Position numbers and translations under genes: made by a program. 64,000 bases of DNA from Lachnospiraceae bacterium. Lineage in GTDB: Bacteria; Bacillota; Clostridia; Lachnospirales; Lachnospiraceae. The stretch lies in the NCBI GenBank assembly GCA_017430085.1, contig JAFRNR010000014.1:1-64000 (forward strand), in the 5' to 3' direction. Positions 33,202 to 39,901 of the stretch are shown piece after piece; the first letter of the stretch is position 1; the number at the start of each line of letters is the position of its first letter. The notes beneath the pieces are model-generated. The model saw only the letters and a program-made list of their open reading frames with translations, had not been told where the DNA came from and did no database searches.

Positions 33202-33858
33202 TTACAGGTCGTTATCCGTGGAGGAAGACCACCAGTTGTTGTCATTATTCACAATAGTATCGGAACCGGTAGGGCCGGTAGGACCGGTAGGACCGGTGGG
33301 GCCAGCCGGCGTTTTGCCGCTCATATTCTTTCCGCAGTAAGGGCAGAATGCTGAATCCTTCTTGATCTTCTTGCCGCACTGAGGACAGAAAATAGTTTCC
33401 ACTTCGGGCTTGGGTTCCGGGGCAACCGGTCTCGCCGTGCTCTGGCCGCAGTAAGGGCAGAACGCGCCTTCGGGGATCTGCTTGCCGCAGTGATAGCATA
33501 CCATCATGCCGCGCGCAGGTACTCCCCCGCCGGAAACCGGTCTTGCTTTCGACGCTGCAGCCGCAGGAGCGGCTTTCCCAAAGCCGACCTTATCGCCGTG
33601 GCTCAATAGCCCCAGCAGCAGGAACACGCCGCCGGCGACCAGCAGGACCGCACCGATAATGATCCAGATCGTACCGGGGTTCGCGGCTTTCGCGTAACTG
33701 GAATAACCGGAATAACTGCTGAGGTATGAGTCTAACTGACCCATAAGCCCCCCGACGCTGTTCTTATAGTTGCTGCTCAGAATGATCCCCAGGATCAGGA
33801 GAGAGAGACCGACGCCCGCGGACACGGCTCCGATAATGATTGCAACCTTCTTTTTCAT
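33202..33858 (-). CDS. Two-TM protein with double zinc ribbons and a collagen-like G-P-T tail (phospho-signalling island)
   Basis: 218 aa. Two TM helices (about 5-28 and 64-86) are followed by two zinc-ribbon units: CYHCGKQIPEGAFCPYCGQ near 120 and CPQCGKKIKKDSAFCPYCG near 158. A GPT tripeptide run (four units) and an Asn/Asp/Ser tail close the protein. The zinc ribbons would be cytosolic if both termini face inward. Such zinc_ribbon_2 proteins often carry adaptor roles; no direct function can be assigned. Confidence 0.7.
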   Translation of the reverse strand: MKKKVAIIIGAVSAGVGLSLLILGIILSSNYKNSVGGLMGQLDSYLSSYSGYSSYAKAANPGTIWIIIGAVLLVAGGVFLLLGLLSHGDKVGFGKAAPAAAASKARPVSGGGVPARGMMVCYHCGKQIPEGAFCPYCGQSTARPVAPEPKPEVETIFCPQCGKKIKKDSAFCPYCGKNMSGKTPAGPTGPTGPTGPTGSDTIVNNDNNWWSSSTDNDL

Positions 33859-33873
33859 TGTTGTCCTCCCTTT

Positions 33874-34818
33874 TTACCGGCATAAATAGCGGTAATAATT
33901 GTTTTTATAAGAACCCCATAGCTGGAGTTTCTCTTCCGGTTTTCTGTTATCTAATCCGTTGATATACCATTTGTACAGGTATTCGGCCCGCGGCTGCAGT
34001 TTTTTCTGCATGGCGGAAAAGCTGCCGTAGCCGAAGGCGGCGCCGCAGATGGTGAAGTCGTCGCCCGCGACTTTACGCATGGCCGCTTTCATGGCGGCTT
34101 CCCATTCCGCGATGCTGTTCGTTTCCAGCAAGGTGCGCAGCAGCAGGAATTCGAATTCCATCGGGGTGGAAAGGTAGCCGAAGCAGCCGTCCGTGGCGGC
34201 AAATACGATGCCGGGAAGCGGCAGGCTGACGTTCGCGGTATGGATCTCGAATATCTGCGACAGGCTGACGACGTTTTTCAGGATCCCGTCTTTGGTCAGA
34301 TTCTCCATGGCGTCGATGCCGCCCAGATCGTCTTCCGTGAGCTGGGCCAGGCCCTCTTCGTTCAGGTAGTAGACCCGGGAATCGCCTGCCCACAGGGGCT
34401 GCGCCTGCAGGGATTGTCCGCCGTCGCGGCAGACCACGGCGGCCACCGTCGTCGGAAAGATCTTGGAGATCATGCCTTTCAGGGCGCTTTTCTGGCCGAT
34501 GCTGTCATTGACCTTATTCAGCAGCTGTACGATGTAATTCCGGATCTCCGTCCCGTCGCGAAACCGGCCGCCGTTGCTTTCAAACCACTCCAGGAAGGCT
34601 TCCCCGACCGTCCGGGACGCGATGTACGCGCCGGTGTGCCCGTCAAATCCGGGATAGCTCTTGGCGCCGGCCCCGCCGCAGCCGTCAAACGTCCCCAGAA
34701 AGACCGCCTCCGGGTTGACCGCCCGAAGGACGCAGTCCTCTCCCAGTCCGCGCTTCTGGTCTTCGCAGAAGGAGAAGTAACTGTCCATCAGGTTTTTGAT
34801 ATTGCTTTTCTGCTGCAT
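33874..34818 (-). CDS. PP2C-family protein phosphatase (TerY-P triad-like)
   Basis: 314 aa. PP2C metal-site motifs are in order: GEDCV near 26, GTFDGCGGAGA (Asp45-Gly46), PLWAGDSRVYYL, ATDGCFGY and AGDDFT for the last Asp. The central DGHGG has Cys in place of His. A C-terminal extension of about 60 residues is Tyr/Lys-rich. It would remove phosphate from Ser/Thr placed by the kinase encoded at 36106-37065. ATG after AAGGAGCATGCCGT. Soluble. Confidence 0.88.
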   Translation of the reverse strand: MQQKSNIKNLMDSYFSFCEDQKRGLGEDCVLRAVNPEAVFLGTFDGCGGAGAKSYPGFDGHTGAYIASRTVGEAFLEWFESNGGRFRDGTEIRNYIVQLLNKVNDSIGQKSALKGMISKIFPTTVAAVVCRDGGQSLQAQPLWAGDSRVYYLNEEGLAQLTEDDLGGIDAMENLTKDGILKNVVSLSQIFEIHTANVSLPLPGIVFAATDGCFGYLSTPMEFEFLLLRTLLETNSIAEWEAAMKAAMRKVAGDDFTICGAAFGYGSFSAMQKKLQPRAEYLYKWYINGLDNRKPEEKLQLWGSYKNNYYRYLCR

Positions 34819-34903
34819 ACGGCATGCTCCTTATTGATTCGGTCGCGGAGAGAAGGGCGGGAAGGGACGCAGGTACGGTTCAGGGGCCATACGGAAATAC
34901 CGG

Positions 34904-35704
34904 TCAAGGGAGCGTGGCTCCCGTTTCTTCGGGAGGATTCTCTCCTTCTTCAGGAGGATTTTCTCCTTCCTCAGGCGGATTTTCTCCTTCTTCAGGAGGA
35001 TTTTCTTCTTCCTCGGGCGGGTTTTCCCCTTCTTCAGGCGGTGCTATCGTCGTTTCCGGGATCTTTTCATTGATCTTGTCCAGTTTGTCCTCCATCTGGG
35101 CCAGTTTGAATTCCAGTTCTTCCAGTTCGGCCGTCACATCCTTCATGTCTTCCGGGGTCAGCGCCGGATCAGAGCCATCGATCTTCCTGGCCAGTTCATC
35201 GACCTTATCCTGCAGGGCTTTAATGCTCTGCTGAAGAGTCTTTTTCTCATCCTCCACAACTTTTCGAACCGTGTCTTCCATGCTGACCGTTACGGTGGGG
35301 ACGCTTTTCGATTCGATCTTAGCCTGGATCTCATCATTCTGGGATGAGATCCGGTCCAGTTTGCCGAGCAGGGCCAGCAGCAGACCGATCGCAACGAGTG
35401 CTGCCAAAAGACCGACGGCCTGCAGCACCAGGGGAAGAGAAGAACGCTTGCGTCCTTTTTCATTCCCGGTTTTGGGAGGAACGGCATTCTTTTCTCCCTT
35501 GGCGGGAACTAACGGAGGCACAACAACCGCCTCATAGGATTCCTCCTGTCCGGCGGTGGGTTTTCCCGTGAGTTTCCCCCGTTCTTTTTCGCCGGCAACG
35601 TCCCAGAAGCTGCTGCCATTGGTCAGCGGGCCGTTTTCCCGTCCGCAGGAAGTGCATTTCAGGGTGGAGGGGTCGATCGGTTCCCCGCAGTATCGGCAAT
35701 ACAT
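34904..35704 (-). CDS. Zinc-ribbon membrane protein with coiled coil and PPEEGEN repeats (phospho-signalling island)
   Basis: 266 aa from the ATG at 35704; an upstream frame to 35731 lacks a better start. N-terminal zinc ribbon (CRYCGE...CTSCGREN), then a RGKLTGKP segment related to the shared island motif. A basic stretch (KGRKRSS) precedes a TM helix (about 92-112) and an extracytoplasmic coiled coil (about 115-220: KKTLQQSIKALQDKVDELARK). The C-terminus carries six PPEE[GE]EN repeats. Resembles a stalk-forming surface protein with a cytosolic metal-binding head. Confidence 0.65.
   Translation of the reverse strand: MYCRYCGEPIDPSTLKCTSCGRENGPLTNGSSFWDVAGEKERGKLTGKPTAGQEESYEAVVVPPLVPAKGEKNAVPPKTGNEKGRKRSSLPLVLQAVGLLAALVAIGLLLALLGKLDRISSQNDEIQAKIESKSVPTVTVSMEDTVRKVVEDEKKTLQQSIKALQDKVDELARKIDGSDPALTPEDMKDVTAELEELEFKLAQMEDKLDKINEKIPETTIAPPEEGENPPEEEENPPEEGENPPEEGENPPEEGENPPEETGATLP
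34925..35036 (-). repeat. Short tandem coding repeat (PPEEGEN, about 21-nt units)
   Basis: Repeated TTCTCCTTCTTCAGGAGGAT-like units on the plus strand encode Pro-Pro-Glu-Glu-Gly-Glu-Asn. One unit reads EEEN. Likely length-variable by slippage. Confidence 0.75.
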
Positions 35705-35727
35705 AATGGCTTTATTCCTTTCTTGAA

Positions 35728-36090
35728 TCAACTTTTGATGTACCCGCAGATCCGGCAGGCACGTTCCTCATTCGGGTGCATGAGCTCGCACTGCGGGCAG
35801 ACCCATTTCCGGTTCGCGCGCGCAAATGCTTCGTCCAGGGAAGGGGTGTTGTCCCCCGGCTGATCCTGCTCTTCCTGTTCTTTCACCTGCCAGTATCTGG
35901 CCAGGCTCCCGCCCAGTTTGGACGCCGGCTCGGTAGGCCGCACGGGCTCCGGGCCGGAAGAACTCCGGCCGTCGTCCGCCGACCAGCTGTCCCCGCTGTC
36001 CTCTTTTCTGGAGGAAACGATCTTGACGACCGCAAAAATAAGAGCGATAGCAGCAATAACTATTAAGGCAATGCCTAATCCTTCATCCAC
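35728..36090 (-). CDS. Small membrane protein with C-terminal zinc ribbon (phospho-signalling island)
   Basis: 120 aa, GTG start at 36090 after AAGGAGTAAACA. TM helix at 5-25, polar linker with SKLGGSL (57-63), then a RanBP2-like zinc ribbon WVCPQCELMHPNEERACRICGY at the C-terminus. It lies directly between the kinase and the long zinc-ribbon coiled-coil gene. The SKLGGSL motif matches SKLKGTL of the 294-aa protein. No family; a kinase-proximal adaptor is a reasonable guess. Confidence 0.65.
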   Translation of the reverse strand: MDEGLGIALIVIAAIALIFAVVKIVSSRKEDSGDSWSADDGRSSSGPEPVRPTEPASKLGGSLARYWQVKEQEEQDQPGDNTPSLDEAFARANRKWVCPQCELMHPNEERACRICGYIKS

Positions 36091-36105
36091 TGTTTACTCC
36101 TTTTC

Positions 36106-37065
36106 CTACAAGTCGTCGTCACCCATCGGGCGGAATCCCGGCGGCACTTCGATGGGCTGTTTGTTTTCCAGCCACGCCCCGGTCTCGCCGCTCACGTCGA
36201 TGGGGGCCGGCAGGGATTCGAGGGGCAGCAGCTGGGCTTCCAGCAGGGCTTCCGCCGTCGGCCTTTCGTCCGGGTCGAGGTTCAGCATCGTCCGGATCAT
36301 TTCAAAGATATCTTCGGGCAGTCCCGTAGACAGTGCGACGGAGCCGCCCTGCAGCAGGGCGTCGCCTACCGAACTGTACTGCTGCGTGTCAAACAGCGGA
36401 AAACTGCCGGTCCAGTACTGATGGAACAGGACGCCCAGCGCAAAGATATCGGAGCTGACTAAGACGTCCGTTTCCTCATCCGTTTCGTGATAGATTTTTT
36501 CCGGGGAAAAGTACGGCGGGTCGCCCACGATGCTGCGCGGCTGGCGGCCTTCGAAGTAGCCGGACTCAAAATCGATGATCTTCGCGGCACAGAAACCTTT
36601 CCTGGTCCGGATGACCAGGATATTGTCCGGTTTGATGTCAGAATGAACGATATGGCGGCTGTGCAGTTCCGCGATGCCGGCCAGGACCGAACGGGTCAGG
36701 GCCCGTTTTTTCTCCTCGGGGAGGGCTGCGATCTCCTCCACCGAAAGATAAGGGCCCTTCACCTTGTCCGTGACCGCATAGTAATACGGACCGTCCCGGA
36801 AAAAGTCCAGGTTGACGATCATGCAGCCGTTCCGGCAGCGCTTCAGCGCCTGATAAAACGCGCTCTGATTATCTTCAAAGCGTTCCGCCGCCGTCCGCTG
36901 GATCTGGATGAGGTCCGGCGTCAGGTCTTTCGTGACCACCGGGTATTTGGGGGCCAGGAACTCCTTGATGAAATACTCGTGCCCGTCTTTCCGGACGAAT
37001 CCCCATCTGCTCTGTCCGCCGAGCTTCAGCGCTTTTGTTAATTCGTAATTGCCGATGAATGTCAT
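36106..37065 (-). CDS. Hanks-type Ser/Thr protein kinase (TerY-P triad-like)
   Basis: 319 aa. Glycine loop region LKLGGQSRWGF, ATP lysine K34 (YFIKEF), catalytic loop HSDIKPDN (141-148), metal-binding IDFES (DFG replaced by DFE, 165-167) and SPE (187-189) followed by VSSDIFALGVLFHQ. The C-terminal 50 residues after the kinase fold are Pro/Glu-rich. No TM helix or PASTA domain, so cytosolic, unlike PrkC. It starts 17 nt after the VWA gene stop, matching the VWA-kinase-PP2C triad. Confidence 0.9.
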   Translation of the reverse strand: MTFIGNYELTKALKLGGQSRWGFVRKDGHEYFIKEFLAPKYPVVTKDLTPDLIQIQRTAAERFEDNQSAFYQALKRCRNGCMIVNLDFFRDGPYYYAVTDKVKGPYLSVEEIAALPEEKKRALTRSVLAGIAELHSRHIVHSDIKPDNILVIRTRKGFCAAKIIDFESGYFEGRQPRSIVGDPPYFSPEKIYHETDEETDVLVSSDIFALGVLFHQYWTGSFPLFDTQQYSSVGDALLQGGSVALSTGLPEDIFEMIRTMLNLDPDERPTAEALLEAQLLPLESLPAPIDVSGETGAWLENKQPIEVPPGFRPMGDDDL

Positions 37066-37082
37066 TATTGATACAGGCTCAC

Positions 37083-37778
37083 TCAGATGCTGTTGGCAAC
37101 GGCGAGCAGGATCTCCTCATACGTGACTTTGTCCAGGCCTTTGCCGGCTTCGGACGGGAAGATCAGGACGTTGTCCCAGACGTTCGCGATCGTGACCCAG
37201 GATTCTTTTTCCGGGGCATAGAGCAGCATCCGTTTGGAGGTCGTATCCATCGCGTTCCACCATTCGGTCAGTTCCGAGAAGGTCTTGGCCATCTTGGTGG
37301 GATAGTTCGCGGCGCTCTTGCCGAACCCGATCGGGTGGGTGCCTTCGTCGCTCCAGACCACGATGATGTTTCTCTTCTTCTTGCCGGGTTCGTTGCTCCA
37401 TTTGGATTTGATGGCGTAGCCGACAGCTTCCAGGCCGTCTTCCGGATCATCGCCGCCGCCTTCGGGCTTGATGCTTCTCAGCACGGCTTCCAGAGCCGGG
37501 CCCTGGGCGGGAAGGTTAAAGAAATCCGTATTGAGCATAGCGGCTTCTTTATCGTAGACATAGTCCCGGAATGCGATCACGCGGACTCTGAAGTTGTCGA
37601 TCCGCTTGGTCTTCTTGGCCATTTCCCTGACCACGTCATCGTAGAAATGCAGCGCGTGCGTTTTGACCAGGTCCAGGATCGGCGACATACTGCCCGTCGC
37701 GTCGATGCAGAAGACCACGTCCACATCATAGCCCTGCGCTACGCCGGTATAATTTTTCCCACTAAAGTTGCTCGGCAT
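37083..37778 (-). CDS. TerY-like von Willebrand factor A domain protein
   Basis: 231 aa from the ATG at 37778 (AAGGAGGAAAAAAC upstream). A single VWA domain: VDVVFCIDATGSM holds the MIDAS residues (Asp26, Thr28, Ser30), with VRVIAFRDYVYD and NIIVVWSDEGTHPIG further on. In Ter stress systems TerY VWA proteins occur with a kinase and a PP2C phosphatase (TerY-phosphorylation triad); the same three types are encoded here. First gene of the island. Confidence 0.85.
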   Translation of the reverse strand: MPSNFSGKNYTGVAQGYDVDVVFCIDATGSMSPILDLVKTHALHFYDDVVREMAKKTKRIDNFRVRVIAFRDYVYDKEAAMLNTDFFNLPAQGPALEAVLRSIKPEGGGDDPEDGLEAVGYAIKSKWSNEPGKKKRNIIVVWSDEGTHPIGFGKSAANYPTKMAKTFSELTEWWNAMDTTSKRMLLYAPEKESWVTIANVWDNVLIFPSEAGKGLDKVTYEEILLAVANSI

Positions 37779-37869
37779 GTTTTTTCCTCCTTGCGATTGC
37801 CCGTCCGGCAATTATTCACGTTCTTTTCCGGCGGCACAACTGAATTGGCTGAGACCGCCCAACAGGTTC

Positions 37870-37898
37870 AGTATACAAACTCTTGACGGCATAGTCAA
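37870..37898 (-). promoter_or_regulatory. Promoter of the VWA-kinase-PP2C island
   Basis: Minus strand: TTGACT (37898-37893), 17-nt spacer, TATACT (37875-37870). Leader of about 85 nt. No second convincing promoter was seen within the island. Confidence 0.7.
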
Positions 37899-37953
37899 CA
37901 TTTTCACACTTTGTTATGGGAGAAAAACGCGGCGGGGAAAGGGACTCAGCCAT

Positions 37954-37996
37954 AAAAAACCTGTCTGCAGAAATCATACTGCAGACAGGCTGCGTT
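37954..37996. terminator. Terminator-like hairpin between two divergent promoters
   Basis: CCTGTCTGCAG, 8-nt loop, CTGCAGACAGG (37960-37989), with AAAAAA directly to the left and TTTTTG a few bases to the right. It lies between the minus-strand island promoter and the plus-strand asparaginase promoter, where no transcript needs ending, so it may insulate the two or act as an operator. With both promoters it accounts for most of the 304-nt gap 37779-38082. Confidence 0.6.
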
Positions 37997-38024
37997 TTTG
38001 TTTTCCGGTCCGTCCACCATCTCC

Positions 38025-38053
38025 TTGCACTTCCGCCCCATCCACGTTATAAT
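38025..38053 (+). promoter_or_regulatory. Promoter of the asparaginase gene
   Basis: TTGCAC (38025-38030), 17-nt spacer, TATAAT (38048-38053). Confidence 0.75.
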
Positions 38054-38082
38054 GGTCTTATCGACAATTGTGAGGTGAACCC

Positions 38083-39090
38083 GTGAAGAAAAAAGTGTGT
38101 CTGATCTACACCGGCGGTACGATCGGTATGGTCAAAAGCGATAAGGGGTACGTCCCGAGCGGGGCGGCGTTCCTGCAGCTGCTGCAGTCGCTGCCGGAGT
38201 TTTCGAATCCGGATTTTCCGGAGTATGAGACGATCGTGTTTTCGCCGCTGCTCGATTCCAGCGATATCGCGGTGGATGAGTGGAACAAGCTGGGGCGGAC
38301 CATCGCGTCGCGGTACAACGCGTGCGACGGATTCGTGGTGCTGCACGGGACGGATACGATGGCGTATTCCGCGTCCGCGCTGTCGTTCATGCTGGAAAAC
38401 CTGGACAAGCCGGTGGTGTTCACCGGGTCGCAGATCCCGCTGTACGAGCTGCGGAGCGACGGGCGCGACAACCTGATCTCCGCGATTCTGCTGGCGGCGT
38501 CGGACAAGATCCACGAAGTCTGCATCTATTTCGGCGGCCAGCTGCTGCGCGGGAACCGCTCCACCAAGCTGTCGTCGGACGGGATGCACGCGTTCGATTC
38601 GCCGAATTACCCGCCGCTGGTGAAGGCCGGGATCAATTTCAAATTCCAGCTGGCGGACGATCTGCCGGCGCCGACGGGGCCGTTCCGGCTGCAGACGTTC
38701 GAATTCATGCCGCTGGGGGTCATCAAGGTGTTTCCGGGCATCCAGTTCGAACTGTTCGAGTCCATCATGATCGAGCGGCTGAAAGGCGTCGTGCTGGAAA
38801 GCTTCGGCGCGGGGAACATCCCGAGCGCGACCACCGCTCTCCTGCCCATCCTCAAGAAGGCGCACGAAAACGGAACCATCGTGGTGGTGCGGTCGCAGTG
38901 CCCGGAGGGAAAGGTCAATCTGGGGACGTACGCGGCCAGCAGCGCGCTGAAAGAGATCGGCGCGGTGGACGGCGGGGACATGACGACGGAGGCCGCGCTG
39001 GCGAAGCTGTACTATTTGCTGAGCAAGGGGTACGAGCCGGCAAAGATCAAGGAATTGATGGAGAAAAATATCAGAGGAGAGAGAGGATAA
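38083..39090 (+). CDS. ansA: Type I L-asparaginase
   Basis: 335 aa, GTG start after GTGAGGTGAACCC. First active-site motif YTGGTIGM near residue 7-14 and second HGTDTMAYSASALSF near 87. No signal peptide, so the cytosolic type I enzyme converting asparagine to aspartate and ammonia. Monocistronic, ending at the repeat pair 39095-39174. Confidence 0.93.
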   Translation: MKKKVCLIYTGGTIGMVKSDKGYVPSGAAFLQLLQSLPEFSNPDFPEYETIVFSPLLDSSDIAVDEWNKLGRTIASRYNACDGFVVLHGTDTMAYSASALSFMLENLDKPVVFTGSQIPLYELRSDGRDNLISAILLAASDKIHEVCIYFGGQLLRGNRSTKLSSDGMHAFDSPNYPPLVKAGINFKFQLADDLPAPTGPFRLQTFEFMPLGVIKVFPGIQFELFESIMIERLKGVVLESFGAGNIPSATTALLPILKKAHENGTIVVVRSQCPEGKVNLGTYAASSALKEIGAVDGGDMTTEAALAKLYYLLSKGYEPAKIKELMEKNIRGERG

Positions 39091-39094
39091 TAAA

Positions 39095-39174
39095 ACGGGC
39101 GCCCGATGGGCGCCCCTACGATTTGGAATATACGGACAGGATGTATCCGTAGGGGCGGCCATTGGCCGCCCGTC
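39095..39174. repeat. Inverted pair of GTAGGGGC-type palindromes
   Basis: CGGGCGCCCGATGGGCGCCCCTACG (39095-39120, in parts: CGGGCGCCC, GATG, GGGCGCCCCTAC) and GTAGGGGCGGCC-ATT-GGCCGCCCG (39149-39174) stand in opposite orientation, each a hairpin with the shared GTAGGGGC border. They separate the converging asparaginase and XpaC-like genes. Confidence 0.75.
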
Positions 39175-39182
39175 ATTTAGGT

Positions 39183-39803
39183 TCAGAACAGTCCGTCCTC
39201 CTTGATGGACATATTCATGAGTTCCATTTCCGCGGAAATGTCCATCATGTCGTCCTCATACACGTTGGCCAGCTGCTTTTCGGTGGCGGTCTTGATGTCC
39301 GCGAGATGGGCCATGACTTTTTCCTTCAGCTCGTCGTGAGCCACGCCGCTTTCAGCGATCTGGTGGTATTTGGTGAGGATGTTTTTCTGGGTGGGCAGGT
39401 AGTACTGCAGGAACATCTGGGCATCGCCGATGCGGGCGGGGTCCGCTTTGAGGGCGGCCAGGACTTTTTCCATGATGCCGCAGATCTCGTTGCTGGCGTT
39501 GCGGATCTCCGGTTCGCGGATGCGGGCGTTCAGGACGCGCAGGCCGGTCAGGTCCTTGCGGGCCTGGGACAGGACGGCGGCGTCCGCCGGATCCATGTTC
39601 ATGTCGACGGTCTTCTGCTTGGCCTCGTCATTGCTGGTTTTCAGGGAGATAAACATGATGACCGCCACCAGCACCAGCAGGGCGCCCATCACGATGCCCC
39701 CGGTCACGACCAGGCTGGGCATTTTTCCGAAGATCGCCACCAGGGCGATGATCACTCCTACAGGAATCAGCCAGGCAAAGGCCGAACCGTTATTTCTGTT
39801 CAT
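39183..39803 (-). CDS. XpaC-like membrane protein (TelA-associated family)
   Basis: 206 aa. Two TM helices in the first 55 residues (AWLIPVGVIIALVAIFG and a second), then a cytosolic helical domain. That domain has MFLQYYLPTQKNILTKYHQI and ends with DISAEMELMNMSIKEDGL, the signature of the XpaC (5-bromo-4-chloroindolyl phosphate hydrolysis) family. In Bacillus xpaC is next to a telA-like gene; no telA is present here. TelA and XpaC proteins are part of the membrane and toxic-ion stress repertoire. ATG after GGGAGGTCCTT. Confidence 0.8.
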   Translation of the reverse strand: MNRNNGSAFAWLIPVGVIIALVAIFGKMPSLVVTGGIVMGALLVLVAVIMFISLKTSNDEAKQKTVDMNMDPADAAVLSQARKDLTGLRVLNARIREPEIRNASNEICGIMEKVLAALKADPARIGDAQMFLQYYLPTQKNILTKYHQIAESGVAHDELKEKVMAHLADIKTATEKQLANVYEDDMMDISAEMELMNMSIKEDGLF

Positions 39804-39901
39804 AAGGACCTCCCCGACGCCTCGGCGTCTGTTTTATATTGTATCAGATTGCTGCGGGTTTGTCATCGTTTTTTTCGGAAAACCCGCAAGTCCCGCCGTC
39901 T

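Noticed and set aside
26559..37778. Island considered as a phage-defence system or prophage remnant
   Set aside because: No nuclease, helicase, integrase, toxin or phage structural protein was seen. Kinase, phosphatase and VWA with membrane partners fit signalling better.
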